Positions 17,641 through 25,228 of a stretch of 64,000 nt of DNA are shown piece by piece. The position numbers and the translations under genes are program-made. The notes under the pieces were generated by a model. It worked only from the letters and a program-made list of their open reading frames with translations. It was not told where the DNA came from and made no database searches. How positions within the stretch are numbered: the first letter of the stretch is position 1; each line of letters begins with the position of its first letter. Location of the stretch: NCBI RefSeq assembly GCF_900167005.1, contig NZ_FUXW01000001.1, forward strand, positions 558,001-622,000. The letters run 5' to 3'. This stretch comes from Butyricicoccus pullicaecorum DSM 23266 (GTDB taxonomy: Bacteria > Bacillota > Clostridia > Oscillospirales > Butyricicoccaceae).

Positions 17641-18330
17641 ATGCTGGAAATTTTGAAAAAAGGGCTGCTGTTTCGCAATATGGAAGATGACGAAATTATG
17701 GAAGCACTGGAAACGATGGGATCGCACCGCAGCGTCTATCCCAAGCGTACTCTAGTGATGCGGGACGGCGACGCGATGACCCAGGTGGGCATCATCCTGT
17801 CGGGAAACCTGCACTTATTCCATATAGATGCAAATGGAAACAGCAACCTGATGGAGAACCTGGGCGAAGGGGAGCCGATCGGCTTACTCAACGCTGTCGG
17901 AGAATACCGCCTGCATATCTCAGCGGAAACCACAGCCGAGACCGAGATTTTGTTTTTGAATGTCAGTCAGCTGCTGCGGAAGAATGTACTCACAGCACCG
18001 GTACAGATTCGCTTTCTGCAAAACCTGACGGTCGCGGTCGCGCAGCAGGCGCATCGCCTGACCCGAAAGCTGGAGGACAGCATCCGTCGTTCGATGAGAG
18101 ACCGTCTGCAAGATTACCTGTCCGGTCAGTTCCATAAAGCAGGGAAGAGAACCTTTGCCATTCCGCTGAATCGACAGGATTTGGCTGATTTTCTGTTTGT
18201 AGACCGCAGCGCGATGTCCAATGAACTGTGTAAAATGCGAGATGAAGGACTTTTAAAATTTGAAAAAAGTAAATTTGAGCTCTTAATTGAGATGCCGATT
18301 ACCGAAGAGGAACCCGACCCCAATCAATAA
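17641..18330 (+). CDS. Crp/Fnr family transcriptional regulator
   Basis: From ATG 17641 the protein has 229 residues, the usual Crp/Fnr length; GTG 17623 is an alternative start. Residues 1-120 form the cyclic-nucleotide-binding-like beta roll (MTQVGIILSGNLHLFHID, LGEGEPIGLL). A long dimer helix and a winged helix (NRQDLADFLFVDRSAMSNELCKMRDEG, written in two overlapping parts: NRQDLADFLFVDRS and AMSNELCKMRDEG) follow. Only one Cys is present, so it cannot carry an Fnr-type Fe-S cluster. It probably binds GTTGTCTGGACAAC at 17501 and 18404 and activates the SLH gene and the 18535 operon. The signal is unknown. Confidence 0.9.
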   Translation: MLEILKKGLLFRNMEDDEIMEALETMGSHRSVYPKRTLVMRDGDAMTQVGIILSGNLHLFHIDANGNSNLMENLGEGEPIGLLNAVGEYRLHISAETTAETEILFLNVSQLLRKNVLTAPVQIRFLQNLTVAVAQQAHRLTRKLEDSIRRSMRDRLQDYLSGQFHKAGKRTFAIPLNRQDLADFLFVDRSAMSNELCKMRDEGLLKFEKSKFELLIEMPITEEEPDPNQ

Positions 18331-18353
18331 AGAAATTTACCCTTCTATATAGA

Positions 18354-18396
18354 TGTGCTCTGGAGAACAACATGCAGTCTCCAGAGCACATTTTTT
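18354..18396 (+). terminator. terminator of the Crp/Fnr gene
   Basis: TGTGCTCTGGAGA pairs with TCTCCAGAGCACA (13 bp, 11-base loop), followed by T6. The next promoter begins 8 bases later. Confidence 0.93.
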
Positions 18397-18403
18397 ATGT
18401 TCC

Positions 18404-18445
18404 GTTGTCTGGACAACCGTTTAAAAACGCGGCGAATGGTATAAT
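18404..18445 (+). promoter_or_regulatory. promoter of the DUF308-tspO-esterase operon with regulator palindrome
   Basis: GTTGTCTGGACAAC (18404-18417) is followed after 22 bases by the -10 box TATAAT (18440-18445). No -35 consensus is present (CCGTTT at the expected place), so an activator is probably required. The site centre is about 41.5 bases before the start point, as in the divergent SLH promoter. Confidence 0.78.
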
Positions 18446-18534
18446 AGAAACAAGTAGAGAACGCGCTGGTAGAAAGTAAAAGCGCACTTGTAATCATACC
18501 GAATGGGCACACAGGAATTGTGTAGGAGGATAAA

Positions 18535-19149
18535 ATGAAACAGAAAAATAATTCGTCGTATACGATATTCGATGCAGCGTATGAGCCAGTGGAAGAAGAA
18601 AAAGGCGCAGACCGCACTGCACAAAAAAGCGTGCTGGCAGTTGCGCTGATTCTGGCAGTTTTAGGCTTGGCAATCTTCATTTTCCCCGTGGCAGCAGGCA
18701 CAGGACTTGCATTTTTGATCACCGTAGGTTTGTTCCTGTATGGGTTATCGCAGAGTATCCTCTATTTCCGCTTGCCAAAGGAGCTGCGCAATAGCTGGGC
18801 ATTGGCAAATGGAATCCTGCTGCTGATCGCATCGGGTATCCTCCTGACCGGAGCCCTTATGAGCACGGCAGGCGTATTGCAGATGATTATGGCCAGTTCC
18901 TTTTTGGTAGGCGTGCTCACGGCATCAATTGGACTGAGTCAGCTTGCAGCAGCATTGTCGGAAGCACCCAAAACACCGGGACGCGGATGGACTGCACTGG
19001 GCGGAAGTTTGAATGTGCTCTTGAGTTTGTTTATGTGTGTTAATCCGATTTTCAGCTGGTTTGCACTCGCTACAGTGTGGGGCATTTATCTGATGACAGC
19101 CGCAATTGTACTGCTGCTTGGCGTATGGTCAACACGAGTACATGCATAG
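18535..19149 (+). CDS. DUF308/HdeD-like membrane protein
   Basis: The 204-residue protein has a hydrophilic N-terminus of about 30 residues, then six hydrophobic segments arranged as short pairs (VALILAVLGLAIFIFPVAA, ANGILLLIASGILLTGAL, LGGSLNVLLSLFMCVNPIF). This is the DUF308 layout, which includes the acid-resistance protein HdeD. GTAGGAGGATAAA precedes the ATG. It is the first gene of the operon controlled by the Crp/Fnr-type site, and tspO follows 12 bases later. A role in envelope stress is plausible but not shown. Confidence 0.75.
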   Translation: MKQKNNSSYTIFDAAYEPVEEEKGADRTAQKSVLAVALILAVLGLAIFIFPVAAGTGLAFLITVGLFLYGLSQSILYFRLPKELRNSWALANGILLLIASGILLTGALMSTAGVLQMIMASSFLVGVLTASIGLSQLAAALSEAPKTPGRGWTALGGSLNVLLSLFMCVNPIFSWFALATVWGIYLMTAAIVLLLGVWSTRVHA

Positions 19150-19161
19150 CCTAGGAGGTTT

Positions 19162-19629
19162 ATGATGAAAAAGCTTGGATATCTCCTGTTCCCCTTGTTG
19201 ACCTTGGGCGTGGGCGCTTTGGCTGGCTATTTCGCCGCACCGGGCATTGAAACCATATATCCTTTACTGGAAAAGTCATCGCTCACACCGCCGGGATACG
19301 TTTTCCCAATCGTCTGGACTGTGCTTTACATCTTGATGGGATTAGGACTTGCCGATGTTGTCAGGAGAAGAGGAGAAGGGTTTGAGACGGCAGTGTTCCT
19401 TTGGTCCATGCAGCTCGTGCTGAACTTTTCATGGAGCTTGTTGTTCTTTGGATTTGGCGCGTATTCCGCAGCACTGGCCTGCCTGATCGTCCTATGGATC
19501 TTCATTTTTCTGATGATTCTCGCCTTCCATCCGATCAGCCGCTTGGCGGCCAGAATGCAGATACCCTATCTGATCTGGGTTGGCTTTGCAGGATATCTCA
19601 ACTGGGTGATCTGTCAGCTCAATCCATAA
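19162..19629 (+). CDS. tspO: TspO/MBR family protein
   Basis: The protein has 155 residues and five membrane helices, with the tryptophan-rich TspO pattern: SSLTPPGYVFPIVWTVLYIL, then WSMQLVLNFSWSLLFFG and YLIWVGFAGYLNWVICQLN. TspO proteins bind porphyrins and are linked to stress and tetrapyrrole handling. AGGAGG lies 3 bases before this ATG and 6 before the next ATG at 19165, so the second Met may be the true start. It is in the Crp/Fnr-controlled operon. Confidence 0.92.
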   Translation: MMKKLGYLLFPLLTLGVGALAGYFAAPGIETIYPLLEKSSLTPPGYVFPIVWTVLYILMGLGLADVVRRRGEGFETAVFLWSMQLVLNFSWSLLFFGFGAYSAALACLIVLWIFIFLMILAFHPISRLAARMQIPYLIWVGFAGYLNWVICQLNP

Positions 19630-19734
19630 GACAGCAGTTTGGGAAAAGTTAGGTTTGCGCTGATGCCAACCGCATTTCGTCCTATAATTCGTCAGAATAA
19701 AACAATACAATCGTACAGGAAAGGTGGATTCTAT

Positions 19735-20688
19735 ATGAATTCCAAAATGAATACAGCAAAAAACCGGCAGGACAAAGCCGAGCTGCTGAGTCAAAAAATG
19801 ACCGAGGCCATGATGGCCGCGCTGAAAACAATCCACAGTGCAGCGTCTCCCGATGAGATGGACGCAGAAAGTCTGAACCGTCAGAGAAAAAGTCAGGAAG
19901 TCTTGGGACGGCTGGTATCGCCTCTCATTGGCTTTAGCTGGGAACCATTTGTTCTGGGCGAGATGCCTATGGCTTGGGTGCGTCCAGAACGCGGGCATGA
20001 CAAGAGCAAAGTGATTCTCTATTGCCATGGCGGCGGATACACGAGCGGCAATCTGGGCTATGCCAGAGTGCTGGCGGCGAAGATGGCCAGCGTGACCGGC
20101 TATGAAGTTTTAGCATTTCAGTATCGACTGGCACCCGAAGCGCCATACCCTGCCGCGCTGGAAGATGCACTTGAAGCTTGGGAATACCTCATGCATCAGG
20201 GCTGGGGCGCCAAAGATGTGATTGTCGTCGGAGATTCCGCAGGTGGAAATCTTGCGCTGGAGTTGACGCTTACACTCAAGGCAGAGCAACGCTTTTTACC
20301 CAGTCGGCTCATTCTCTTTTCACCCTGGACGGATATGACCGCGAGCGGGGACTCTTACATCCAGCGGGAAGCATTAGACCCGATGCTGACCGGAAGCTAT
20401 ATCCAGGCGGTACGCAGTGCGTATGCACCGAATGCAGATTACAGTCAGCCGCAGTTTTCTCCCTTGTTTGCAGAGCTGTCCGGATTGCCGCCGGTTCTGA
20501 TTCAAGTCGGAGAACGAGAGATTCTTTATTCTGACTCCGAGCGACTGCATAGAGCATTGATCGCAGCAGGTGTTCCAAGCGTTCTGCAAAGCTGGCCGGA
20601 TATGTGGCATGTATTCCAGATGTTTCCGCTCAAGAGTGCAGGAGAGGCGATGAACGCGATGGCGGAATTTTTGAGACAGCTGGCATAA
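19735..20688 (+). CDS. alpha/beta hydrolase, hormone-sensitive-lipase-like esterase
   Basis: The protein has 317 residues and starts at ATG 19735 after GGAAAGGTGG. The HSL-family oxyanion motif HGGGYTSGN is at about residue 102 and the nucleophile elbow GDSAGGN near 168. The catalytic Asp and His lie in the ILYSDSERL and DMWHVFQ regions. No signal peptide is present, so it is cytosolic. Such enzymes hydrolyse short acyl esters. It lies 105 bases after tspO without a terminator between, so it probably shares the Crp/Fnr-dependent transcript. Confidence 0.9.
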   Translation: MNSKMNTAKNRQDKAELLSQKMTEAMMAALKTIHSAASPDEMDAESLNRQRKSQEVLGRLVSPLIGFSWEPFVLGEMPMAWVRPERGHDKSKVILYCHGGGYTSGNLGYARVLAAKMASVTGYEVLAFQYRLAPEAPYPAALEDALEAWEYLMHQGWGAKDVIVVGDSAGGNLALELTLTLKAEQRFLPSRLILFSPWTDMTASGDSYIQREALDPMLTGSYIQAVRSAYAPNADYSQPQFSPLFAELSGLPPVLIQVGEREILYSDSERLHRALIAAGVPSVLQSWPDMWHVFQMFPLKSAGEAMNAMAEFLRQLA

Positions 20689-20738
20689 GCCAGATGTATA
20701 AAACAGTATTTGACGCTCCTTCATAAAACCGTTGGTGT

Positions 20739-20780
20739 ATAAAAATAGAACCCGAAGGGATTTCCTTCGGGTTCAGTTTA
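20739..20780. terminator. bidirectional terminator between the esterase and DUF47 genes
   Basis: GAACCCGAAGG (20748-20758) pairs with CCTTCGGGTTC (20764-20774). The minus side reads into TATTTTTA. It ends two converging operons. Confidence 0.85.
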
Positions 20781-20792
20781 TTGCTTACATAT

Positions 20793-21392
20793 TTAGCGTT
20801 TCACCAGAATATCCAATAACAGGTCGGCTGCATGGTCGCCTTTATCCGATGCGTGGTTGAAGTGTGCATAGACCTCACGATATTTGAGAATGGTGCGGAT
20901 ATCGTCCTGCTCAAACAGATCGTTCATTGCTTGATGAAAGCGTGCATTGAGGCGGTTTTCCATTTTTTTGATCTGGACAGCGTGCTCATTGCACTGCGCA
21001 GGATTGTGTTCCAGCATACGCAGACAGTCAAGCAGACTTTGGGCCATTTGCAGCAATAGATTTGCCATATCACCAATTGCAGGATCGGGGTTAATGTGAT
21101 AGATGCGCAACTCCTTGACCGCATACCAGGCATAGTCCAGTACGTCATCGATGGTACCGGACAGGCGGAACAAATCTTCACGATCAATGGGGGTGATAAA
21201 GGAGTCGTTAATTGCCGCGATCAGACGGCTGCGCTTACGGTCACCCAGCATCTCGAGTTCCTTGATTTGATCACCGCAGGCCTCCTCAGGATGATTGCAG
21301 TATGCGCACAGCAGCTTGACACCGCTGACCGTACATTCGGCTTGTTCGATGAGCAGTGTATAGAAATTGGTTTTTGGTTTTTTGTGTAACAT
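20793..21392 (-). CDS. DUF47/PhoU-like partner of the phosphate transporter
   Basis: I start this 199-residue helical protein at the ATG at 21392, preceded by GGGAGGCTCTACG. The DUF47 pattern is visible: KTNFYTLLIEQAECTVSG, then FITPIDREDLFRLSGTIDDVLDYA, a conserved segment of PhoU-related proteins. Proteins of this kind are coded next to PiT transporters and are thought to restrain Pi uptake. The transporter gene lies 16 bases upstream on the same strand. Confidence 0.9.
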   Translation of the reverse strand: MLHKKPKTNFYTLLIEQAECTVSGVKLLCAYCNHPEEACGDQIKELEMLGDRKRSRLIAAINDSFITPIDREDLFRLSGTIDDVLDYAWYAVKELRIYHINPDPAIGDMANLLLQMAQSLLDCLRMLEHNPAQCNEHAVQIKKMENRLNARFHQAMNDLFEQDDIRTILKYREVYAHFNHASDKGDHAADLLLDILVKR

Positions 21393-21408
21393 CGTAGAGC
21401 CTCCCAAC

Positions 21409-22437
21409 TTATAAAAAGATCAGCCGTAGGACAGCCAGTAGCACAGCGCCGATGGCGCCTGCGATGGGGACGGTAATGATCCAGGAAATGAGAATTTTAC
21501 CTGCAACGTTCCATTTGACACCTTTATAGCGTTCAGCAGCACCTACACCGATAATGGATGAGCTGACGATCTGACTGGCACTGACCGGTGCGCCAATAAC
21601 CGATGCGCCCAAGATAACCAGTCCGGAAGATAACTGTGAGGTGAATGAATGGATGGGGCGCACGCGATAGATACCGGTGCCTACGGTTTTGATGATCTTG
21701 AGGCCGCCGGTCAGGATGCCGAGTGCCAATGCAAAAGCAGCGCTGCCAATTGCCCAGAGGGGAATCTGTTCAGGTGATGCACCGAAGCAAATACCAATCA
21801 GGATCATAAGAATACCAGTTGACTTCTGAGAATCATTGAATGAGTGATTGAAGGCCAGAAAAACCATGTTTACGTATTGTGCATAGCGGAAAAACGGGGC
21901 GGCTCGGGAGGACATGCTGCGGCCAAGACGTAGCAGCGCTTTCATCACGAGCCAGCCGACTGCAAAGCTGAGCAGTGGAGTTAGAAAGATCATCAGGACC
22001 ACGCGCGTCCAAAAGTATCCCCATGACACAGACTGCCAGCCGAAAGCCATGATACCAGCGCCGACAACGCCACCGATGAGTGCGTGGGAGGATGAGGACG
22101 GAATGGCGAAGAACCACGTGCTCAGGTTCCAGATAATAGCGGCGATCAGACCGGAGGACAAAAACAATAGTCCGATGGTCTGCGCGTGGGATGCGGTGTA
22201 AGCCGCCGGATCGATGAGTTTCTGGATGGTACCGGACACACTTGAGCCAATGATTAGAACGGTGAAAGGTGAGAATAGTTCGACAATGGACGCAAAGAGC
22301 AGGGCAGGAGCTGGTTTCATGGAGCGGCTGGCGATCAGTGTCGCTACGACATTGCAGCCGTCACGAAAACCGTTTACGTAAGTGAAACAGAAGACCAATA
22401 AGGTCAATATCCAGAAAATTGCATGCAAGGATTTCAT
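21409..22437 (-). CDS. pit: inorganic phosphate transporter, PiT family
   Basis: The 342-residue protein has about ten membrane segments. PiT signatures are present: FVNG-like YVNGFRDGCNVVATLIASR near the start, the SSSSHALIGGVVGAG loop in the first half and a matching GAPVSASQIVSSSIIGVG loop in the second. It moves phosphate with a cation across the cytoplasmic membrane. It forms an operon with the DUF47 gene. The leader holds a LacI-type operator (22464-22475) and an early hairpin, suggesting regulation beyond simple phosphate control. Confidence 0.93.
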   Translation of the reverse strand: MKSLHAIFWILTLLVFCFTYVNGFRDGCNVVATLIASRSMKPAPALLFASIVELFSPFTVLIIGSSVSGTIQKLIDPAAYTASHAQTIGLLFLSSGLIAAIIWNLSTWFFAIPSSSSHALIGGVVGAGIMAFGWQSVSWGYFWTRVVLMIFLTPLLSFAVGWLVMKALLRLGRSMSSRAAPFFRYAQYVNMVFLAFNHSFNDSQKSTGILMILIGICFGASPEQIPLWAIGSAAFALALGILTGGLKIIKTVGTGIYRVRPIHSFTSQLSSGLVILGASVIGAPVSASQIVSSSIIGVGAAERYKGVKWNVAGKILISWIITVPIAGAIGAVLLAVLRLIFL

Positions 22438-22463
22438 CTCCCTTTACGATGATGGAAAAGAAC

Positions 22464-22475
22464 GAAAACGTTTAC
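22464..22475 (-). promoter_or_regulatory. LacI-type operator in the pit leader
   Basis: GAAAACGTTTAC has the central CG and half-sites of LacI-family operators. It lies about 50 bases downstream of the probable start point, where a bound repressor would block elongation. A nearly identical GGAAACGTTTAC occurs at 25186. A CcpA-type cre site is an alternative reading. Confidence 0.55.
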
Positions 22476-22486
22476 GATAAAGGGAA

Positions 22487-22519
22487 TAAAAAATACCTGG
22501 ATGAAATGTACAACCAGGT
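22487..22519 (-). terminator. early hairpin with U-run in the pit leader
   Basis: On the minus strand ACCTGG (22519-22514) pairs with CCAGGT (22500-22495) around 13 bases, followed by ATTTTTTA. It begins only about 3 bases after the predicted start point, so it may attenuate pit transcription. Confidence 0.5.
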
Positions 22520-22528
22520 TTTTCTTTT

Positions 22529-22557
22529 AGTATAGTCGATTGCATGTGCAATGTCAA
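22529..22557 (-). promoter_or_regulatory. promoter of the pit-DUF47 operon
   Basis: TTGACA (22557-22552) and TATACT (22534-22529) are spaced 17 on the minus strand. Confidence 0.88.
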
Positions 22558-22575
22558 TCGAATTTTTTGCGAAAG

Positions 22576-22614
22576 ACAAGAAAAAGCGCTCTATACAGGA
22601 TAAAGAGCGCTTTT
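22576..22614 (-). terminator. terminator of the 35-residue peptide gene
   Basis: AAAAGCGCTCT (22582-22592) pairs with AGAGCGCTTTT (22604-22614). On the minus strand the stem ends in a T run. It starts 3 bases after the peptide stop codon. Confidence 0.9.
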
Positions 22615-22617
22615 AAA

Positions 22618-22725
22618 TTACTTGGAGCGACGGTCGTTGTGCGCGAACATCTTGGACAGGCCGGGATCGCAGCCAAGCTCAAACATTGCCATCTTGGTCA
22701 GGAAGTTGGAAAAATTCTTTTTCAT
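22618..22725 (-). CDS. 35-residue hypothetical protein with its own promoter and terminator
   Basis: The peptide begins MKKNFSNFLTKMAMFELG and ends in SKMFAHNDRRSK; one Cys is present at residue 19. AAAGGT lies 8 bases before the ATG. A sigma-A promoter (22765-22793) and an intrinsic terminator frame the gene, so it is a free-standing transcription unit. It has a mixed hydrophobic and basic character, no signal peptide and no clear membrane helix. I do not recognise the family. It could be a regulatory peptide or a small protein binding a larger partner. Confidence 0.75.
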   Translation of the reverse strand: MKKNFSNFLTKMAMFELGCDPGLSKMFAHNDRRSK

Positions 22726-22764
22726 GTCAGTCAACCTTTCAATATCTTATTTTTTCTGAGTAAT

Positions 22765-22793
22765 ATCATACGATAAATTGAAGAAAAACGCAA
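22765..22793 (-). promoter_or_regulatory. promoter of the 35-residue peptide gene
   Basis: TTGCGT (22793-22788) and TATGAT (22770-22765) are spaced 17, about 40 bases from the ATG. Confidence 0.7.
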
Positions 22794-22808
22794 TCGTAAA
22801 CGTGTACG

Positions 22809-22836
22809 AAATATACAATCGAGAGATTGTATATTT
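22809..22836. repeat. perfect 12-bp inverted repeat upstream of the peptide promoter
   Basis: AAATATACAATC and GATTGTATATTT flank GAGA. It lies 15 bases upstream of the -35 box of the peptide gene and is not followed by a T run, so an operator is more likely than a terminator. Confidence 0.65.
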
Positions 22837-22930
22837 GTGGAGAATAGATAAGCAAACTGTGAGGATGAATCAAAAGGATACGGGGATTGTGAAAGGTGAC
22901 CGAGAATGAAGATGCAATGATTATGAACAG

Positions 22931-22960
22931 AAAAAAGCCGGACAAATGTCCGGCTTTTTT
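22931..22960 (-). terminator. terminator of the LacI gene at 22970
   Basis: AAAAAAGCCGGAC and GTCCGGCTTTTTT form a perfect 13-bp stem with a 4-base loop. It is symmetrical and should work on both strands. Confidence 0.92.
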
Positions 22961-22969
22961 TAATGCATT

Positions 22970-24007
22970 TTAGGGTGTAGGTTTAGTAAGCTGTAGTGCA
23001 GCACAGGAATGACGCTCGATCAGCGCGGGACGAATCATGTGGTGTGCGTATCCGTCGTTGGATGGTTGCTCAATCAGTGAGACGAGCAGACGCACTGCGG
23101 ATTCGGCCAGAGCAGATTTGCGCTGATCGATGGTGGACAATGTGATTTTGGGTAGCGCTGCATAGCTGATATTGTCAAAGCCAAGCAGTGAAACGTCTTC
23201 CGGGATGCGGATATTAAATTCATCTGCTGCCTGAATGACGCCGAGTGCGAGCGAATCGGTTGCAGCGAAAATCGCAGTACAGGTCAGCCCTTGTGCAAAA
23301 AGCTGCTTGCCCAGTTGATAACCGGCCTGAAGTGAAGAACTGTTTTCTGGGTTTTCTATCACGTTGAGGGTCAAACCGCGCTGTTCCATTGCACGAAGGA
23401 AACCGTGATAGCGCAGCTGGTGGGTAATACTGGACGGGCGGAAACCAAGATAGGTGATATCCCGATGACCTAGCTCGAGCAGATATTCAGCAGCCATGCG
23501 CCCGCCGGCGCGATTATCCACACTGACGGCGTTGACACAATATTCATCTTCATCAGAGATGGATGCCCCCAGAAGCACCGAAGGGATGGTCTTGTGGTAT
23601 TCGTGCAGGCAGGCACGCGCCTCGTTGCGTGAGCTGCCTAGAATGATGCCGTCGACCTGATGACTGATCAGGAAGTCCATAAGTTCCCCGATGTTATTTT
23701 CGTAGTGGATGCTATTACACAGCATAACGTTATAATGCATTTGCCGTGCAAATGTTTCGATTTCGAGCGCAAGTTCTGCATAAAATGGGTTAGTGATGTC
23801 CGGAACAACCAAACCGATGACGTTGGTTTTGCTGCAGGTCAGGCTGCGTGCAAGTGCGTTGGTACGGTAGCCCTCCTGTTTGCAGATTTCCAGAATTCGT
23901 TTGCGGGTCTGTTCGCTGACCTCGCTGGAACCGCTGAGTGCGCGGGAAATGGTTGCGTAGGATACTCCTGCGATGCGTGCGATGTCTTTGATGGTGACAC
24001 GTTTCAT
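22970..24007 (-). CDS. LacI family transcriptional regulator
   Basis: This 345-residue protein opens with the LacI helix-turn-helix (MKRVTIKDIARIAGVSYATI, then SRALSGSSEVSEQTRKRI), followed by a hinge and a periplasmic-binding-like domain (GLVVPDITNPFYAELALEIE, then VSLLGFDNISYAALPKITLS). It lies downstream of the PfkB kinase gene on the same strand. Its HTH is very close to that of the regulator at 30786, so both may read the same operator type. Candidate sites are at 22464, 25009 and 25186. The effector is unknown; a sugar or sugar phosphate is usual. Confidence 0.93.
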   Translation of the reverse strand: MKRVTIKDIARIAGVSYATISRALSGSSEVSEQTRKRILEICKQEGYRTNALARSLTCSKTNVIGLVVPDITNPFYAELALEIETFARQMHYNVMLCNSIHYENNIGELMDFLISHQVDGIILGSSRNEARACLHEYHKTIPSVLLGASISDEDEYCVNAVSVDNRAGGRMAAEYLLELGHRDITYLGFRPSSITHQLRYHGFLRAMEQRGLTLNVIENPENSSSLQAGYQLGKQLFAQGLTCTAIFAATDSLALGVIQAADEFNIRIPEDVSLLGFDNISYAALPKITLSTIDQRKSALAESAVRLLVSLIEQPSNDGYAHHMIRPALIERHSCAALQLTKPTP

Positions 24008-24103
24008 CTCCCGAATCCTCCTATCAAATTTTTCTTAACATTATGATACTGAAAAACGCGGAAAAATACAAGTTTTTTGGGAGAAGAAATCGGGAAAGAA
24101 CGA

Positions 24104-24982
24104 TTATTTGAAAAATGTATCGCGATATGCGCAGACTTCTGCGGTGGAAGCACGGAGTGGGCCGGGAGATTCCATTTTGAGGGACACTGCAGCAGTGGCG
24201 AAGAGCAGGGCATCGGGGATAGGGATATTTTGAACACGTTGTGCTAGATATGCACCGAATACGGTGTCGCCGCGACCGGTACGGCCGGAAAGATTGCGCG
24301 CTTTGACTGGACAGGTGTAGAAGTGGGTACCGTCATAGACCAGCATTTCCTGGTTGTGAGAGATCAGGATTTCCTTTGCACCCCAGTCGTGTAGGATCTG
24401 GGCGGCTTTGCGTCGGTCATCGGTGCCGGTCAGGATCTCAGCTTCAGCTGCGTCGGTTTTGAGGAAATCAAAGTCGGACAAATGCTCTTTTTTAACCTTC
24501 CAGTCGTGAAAATTCATCTGGCCATCCTCGTTATGGCGTAAAAATCCCTGAATATCAGCTGAAAGCATACCGCGTTTTTTCAGTCCGTCCAGCAGTTCCA
24601 ACGGAAAATCGCCGTAGAGCAGTCCTGCTAGGTGATAGAGCTTGCAGTCGATTGTGGGAATATCAGACAGCGGAATGGAATCGGATTGTGCTAGACATTC
24701 GGCTTTTCTGCGTTCCCGATCGGCTGTAAAGTAGGTATTGCGCATAAGCGTAGTCTTTCGTGAGGGGAGCAGCGCGATGTGGTCGGTGTCCAAATCAAAA
24801 GCATCTAGGATATCGGGATCGTTGGGACTGATCTTGACAGAAGCGTACACGTTTGCACCGGCAGAACGCGCGGCGTAAGTGCAAAAATAGACTGCGCCAC
24901 CGATTTCCTCGACAACTTGGCCGGTGTAATCGATGTTGATGTCGCGTGTTGCGGGACCAATAAACATAAGATCATACTTCAT
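24104..24982 (-). CDS. PfkB family carbohydrate/nucleoside kinase
   Basis: I start the 292-residue protein at the ATG at 24982 (AAAGGATGG upstream), giving KYDLMFIGPATRDINIDY as its N-terminus. The PfkB second signature region is present as LSGRTGRGDTVFGAYLAQR, with the catalytic Asp in GRGDT. An A+2-type FLRHNEDG and an ISHNQ segment are also seen. It phosphorylates an unidentified sugar or nucleoside. It is divergent from the HAD-ABC operon at 25229, with LacI-type operators in the shared region, and is followed by the LacI gene. Confidence 0.85.
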   Translation of the reverse strand: MKYDLMFIGPATRDINIDYTGQVVEEIGGAVYFCTYAARSAGANVYASVKISPNDPDILDAFDLDTDHIALLPSRKTTLMRNTYFTADRERRKAECLAQSDSIPLSDIPTIDCKLYHLAGLLYGDFPLELLDGLKKRGMLSADIQGFLRHNEDGQMNFHDWKVKKEHLSDFDFLKTDAAEAEILTGTDDRRKAAQILHDWGAKEILISHNQEMLVYDGTHFYTCPVKARNLSGRTGRGDTVFGAYLAQRVQNIPIPDALLFATAAVSLKMESPGPLRASTAEVCAYRDTFFK

Positions 24983-25008
24983 AGTGCTTCCATCCTTTCG
25001 AAAATGCA

Positions 25009-25028
25009 TTACGAAATCGTTTTCGTAA
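25009..25028. promoter_or_regulatory. LacI-type operator upstream of the PfkB kinase gene
   Basis: TTACGAAATCGTTTTCGTAA is a 20-base near-perfect palindrome with a central CG. It lies 26 bases before the kinase start. A weak minus-strand -10 box, TATACT (25054-25049), lies just upstream, so the site would overlap early transcribed DNA. Confidence 0.7.
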
Positions 25029-25141
25029 ATCATATTACGATAAAACCAAGTATAGCAGGGTGAGGAAAGAAAATCTATTGTATGATTCGCACAAAAAAGA
25101 AAGAACTAAATCGAACAAAACGTAGGAAATGTAAAAACTCG

Positions 25142-25199
25142 TTGACAGGAAAACAACCTAGTGATAAGATTTGATTAAAGATGTTGGAAACGTTTACGG
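25142..25199 (+). promoter_or_regulatory. promoter and operator of the HAD-ABC operon
   Basis: TTGACA (25142-25147) and TAAGAT (25165-25170) are spaced 17. GGAAACGTTTAC (25186-25197) lies about ten bases after the expected start point, as a LacI-family or cre-like operator would. The same core occurs in the pit leader at 22464. Confidence 0.75.
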
Positions 25200-25228
25200 A
25201 AAGCGGAAAAGCAAAAAGGAGGGTAGTT

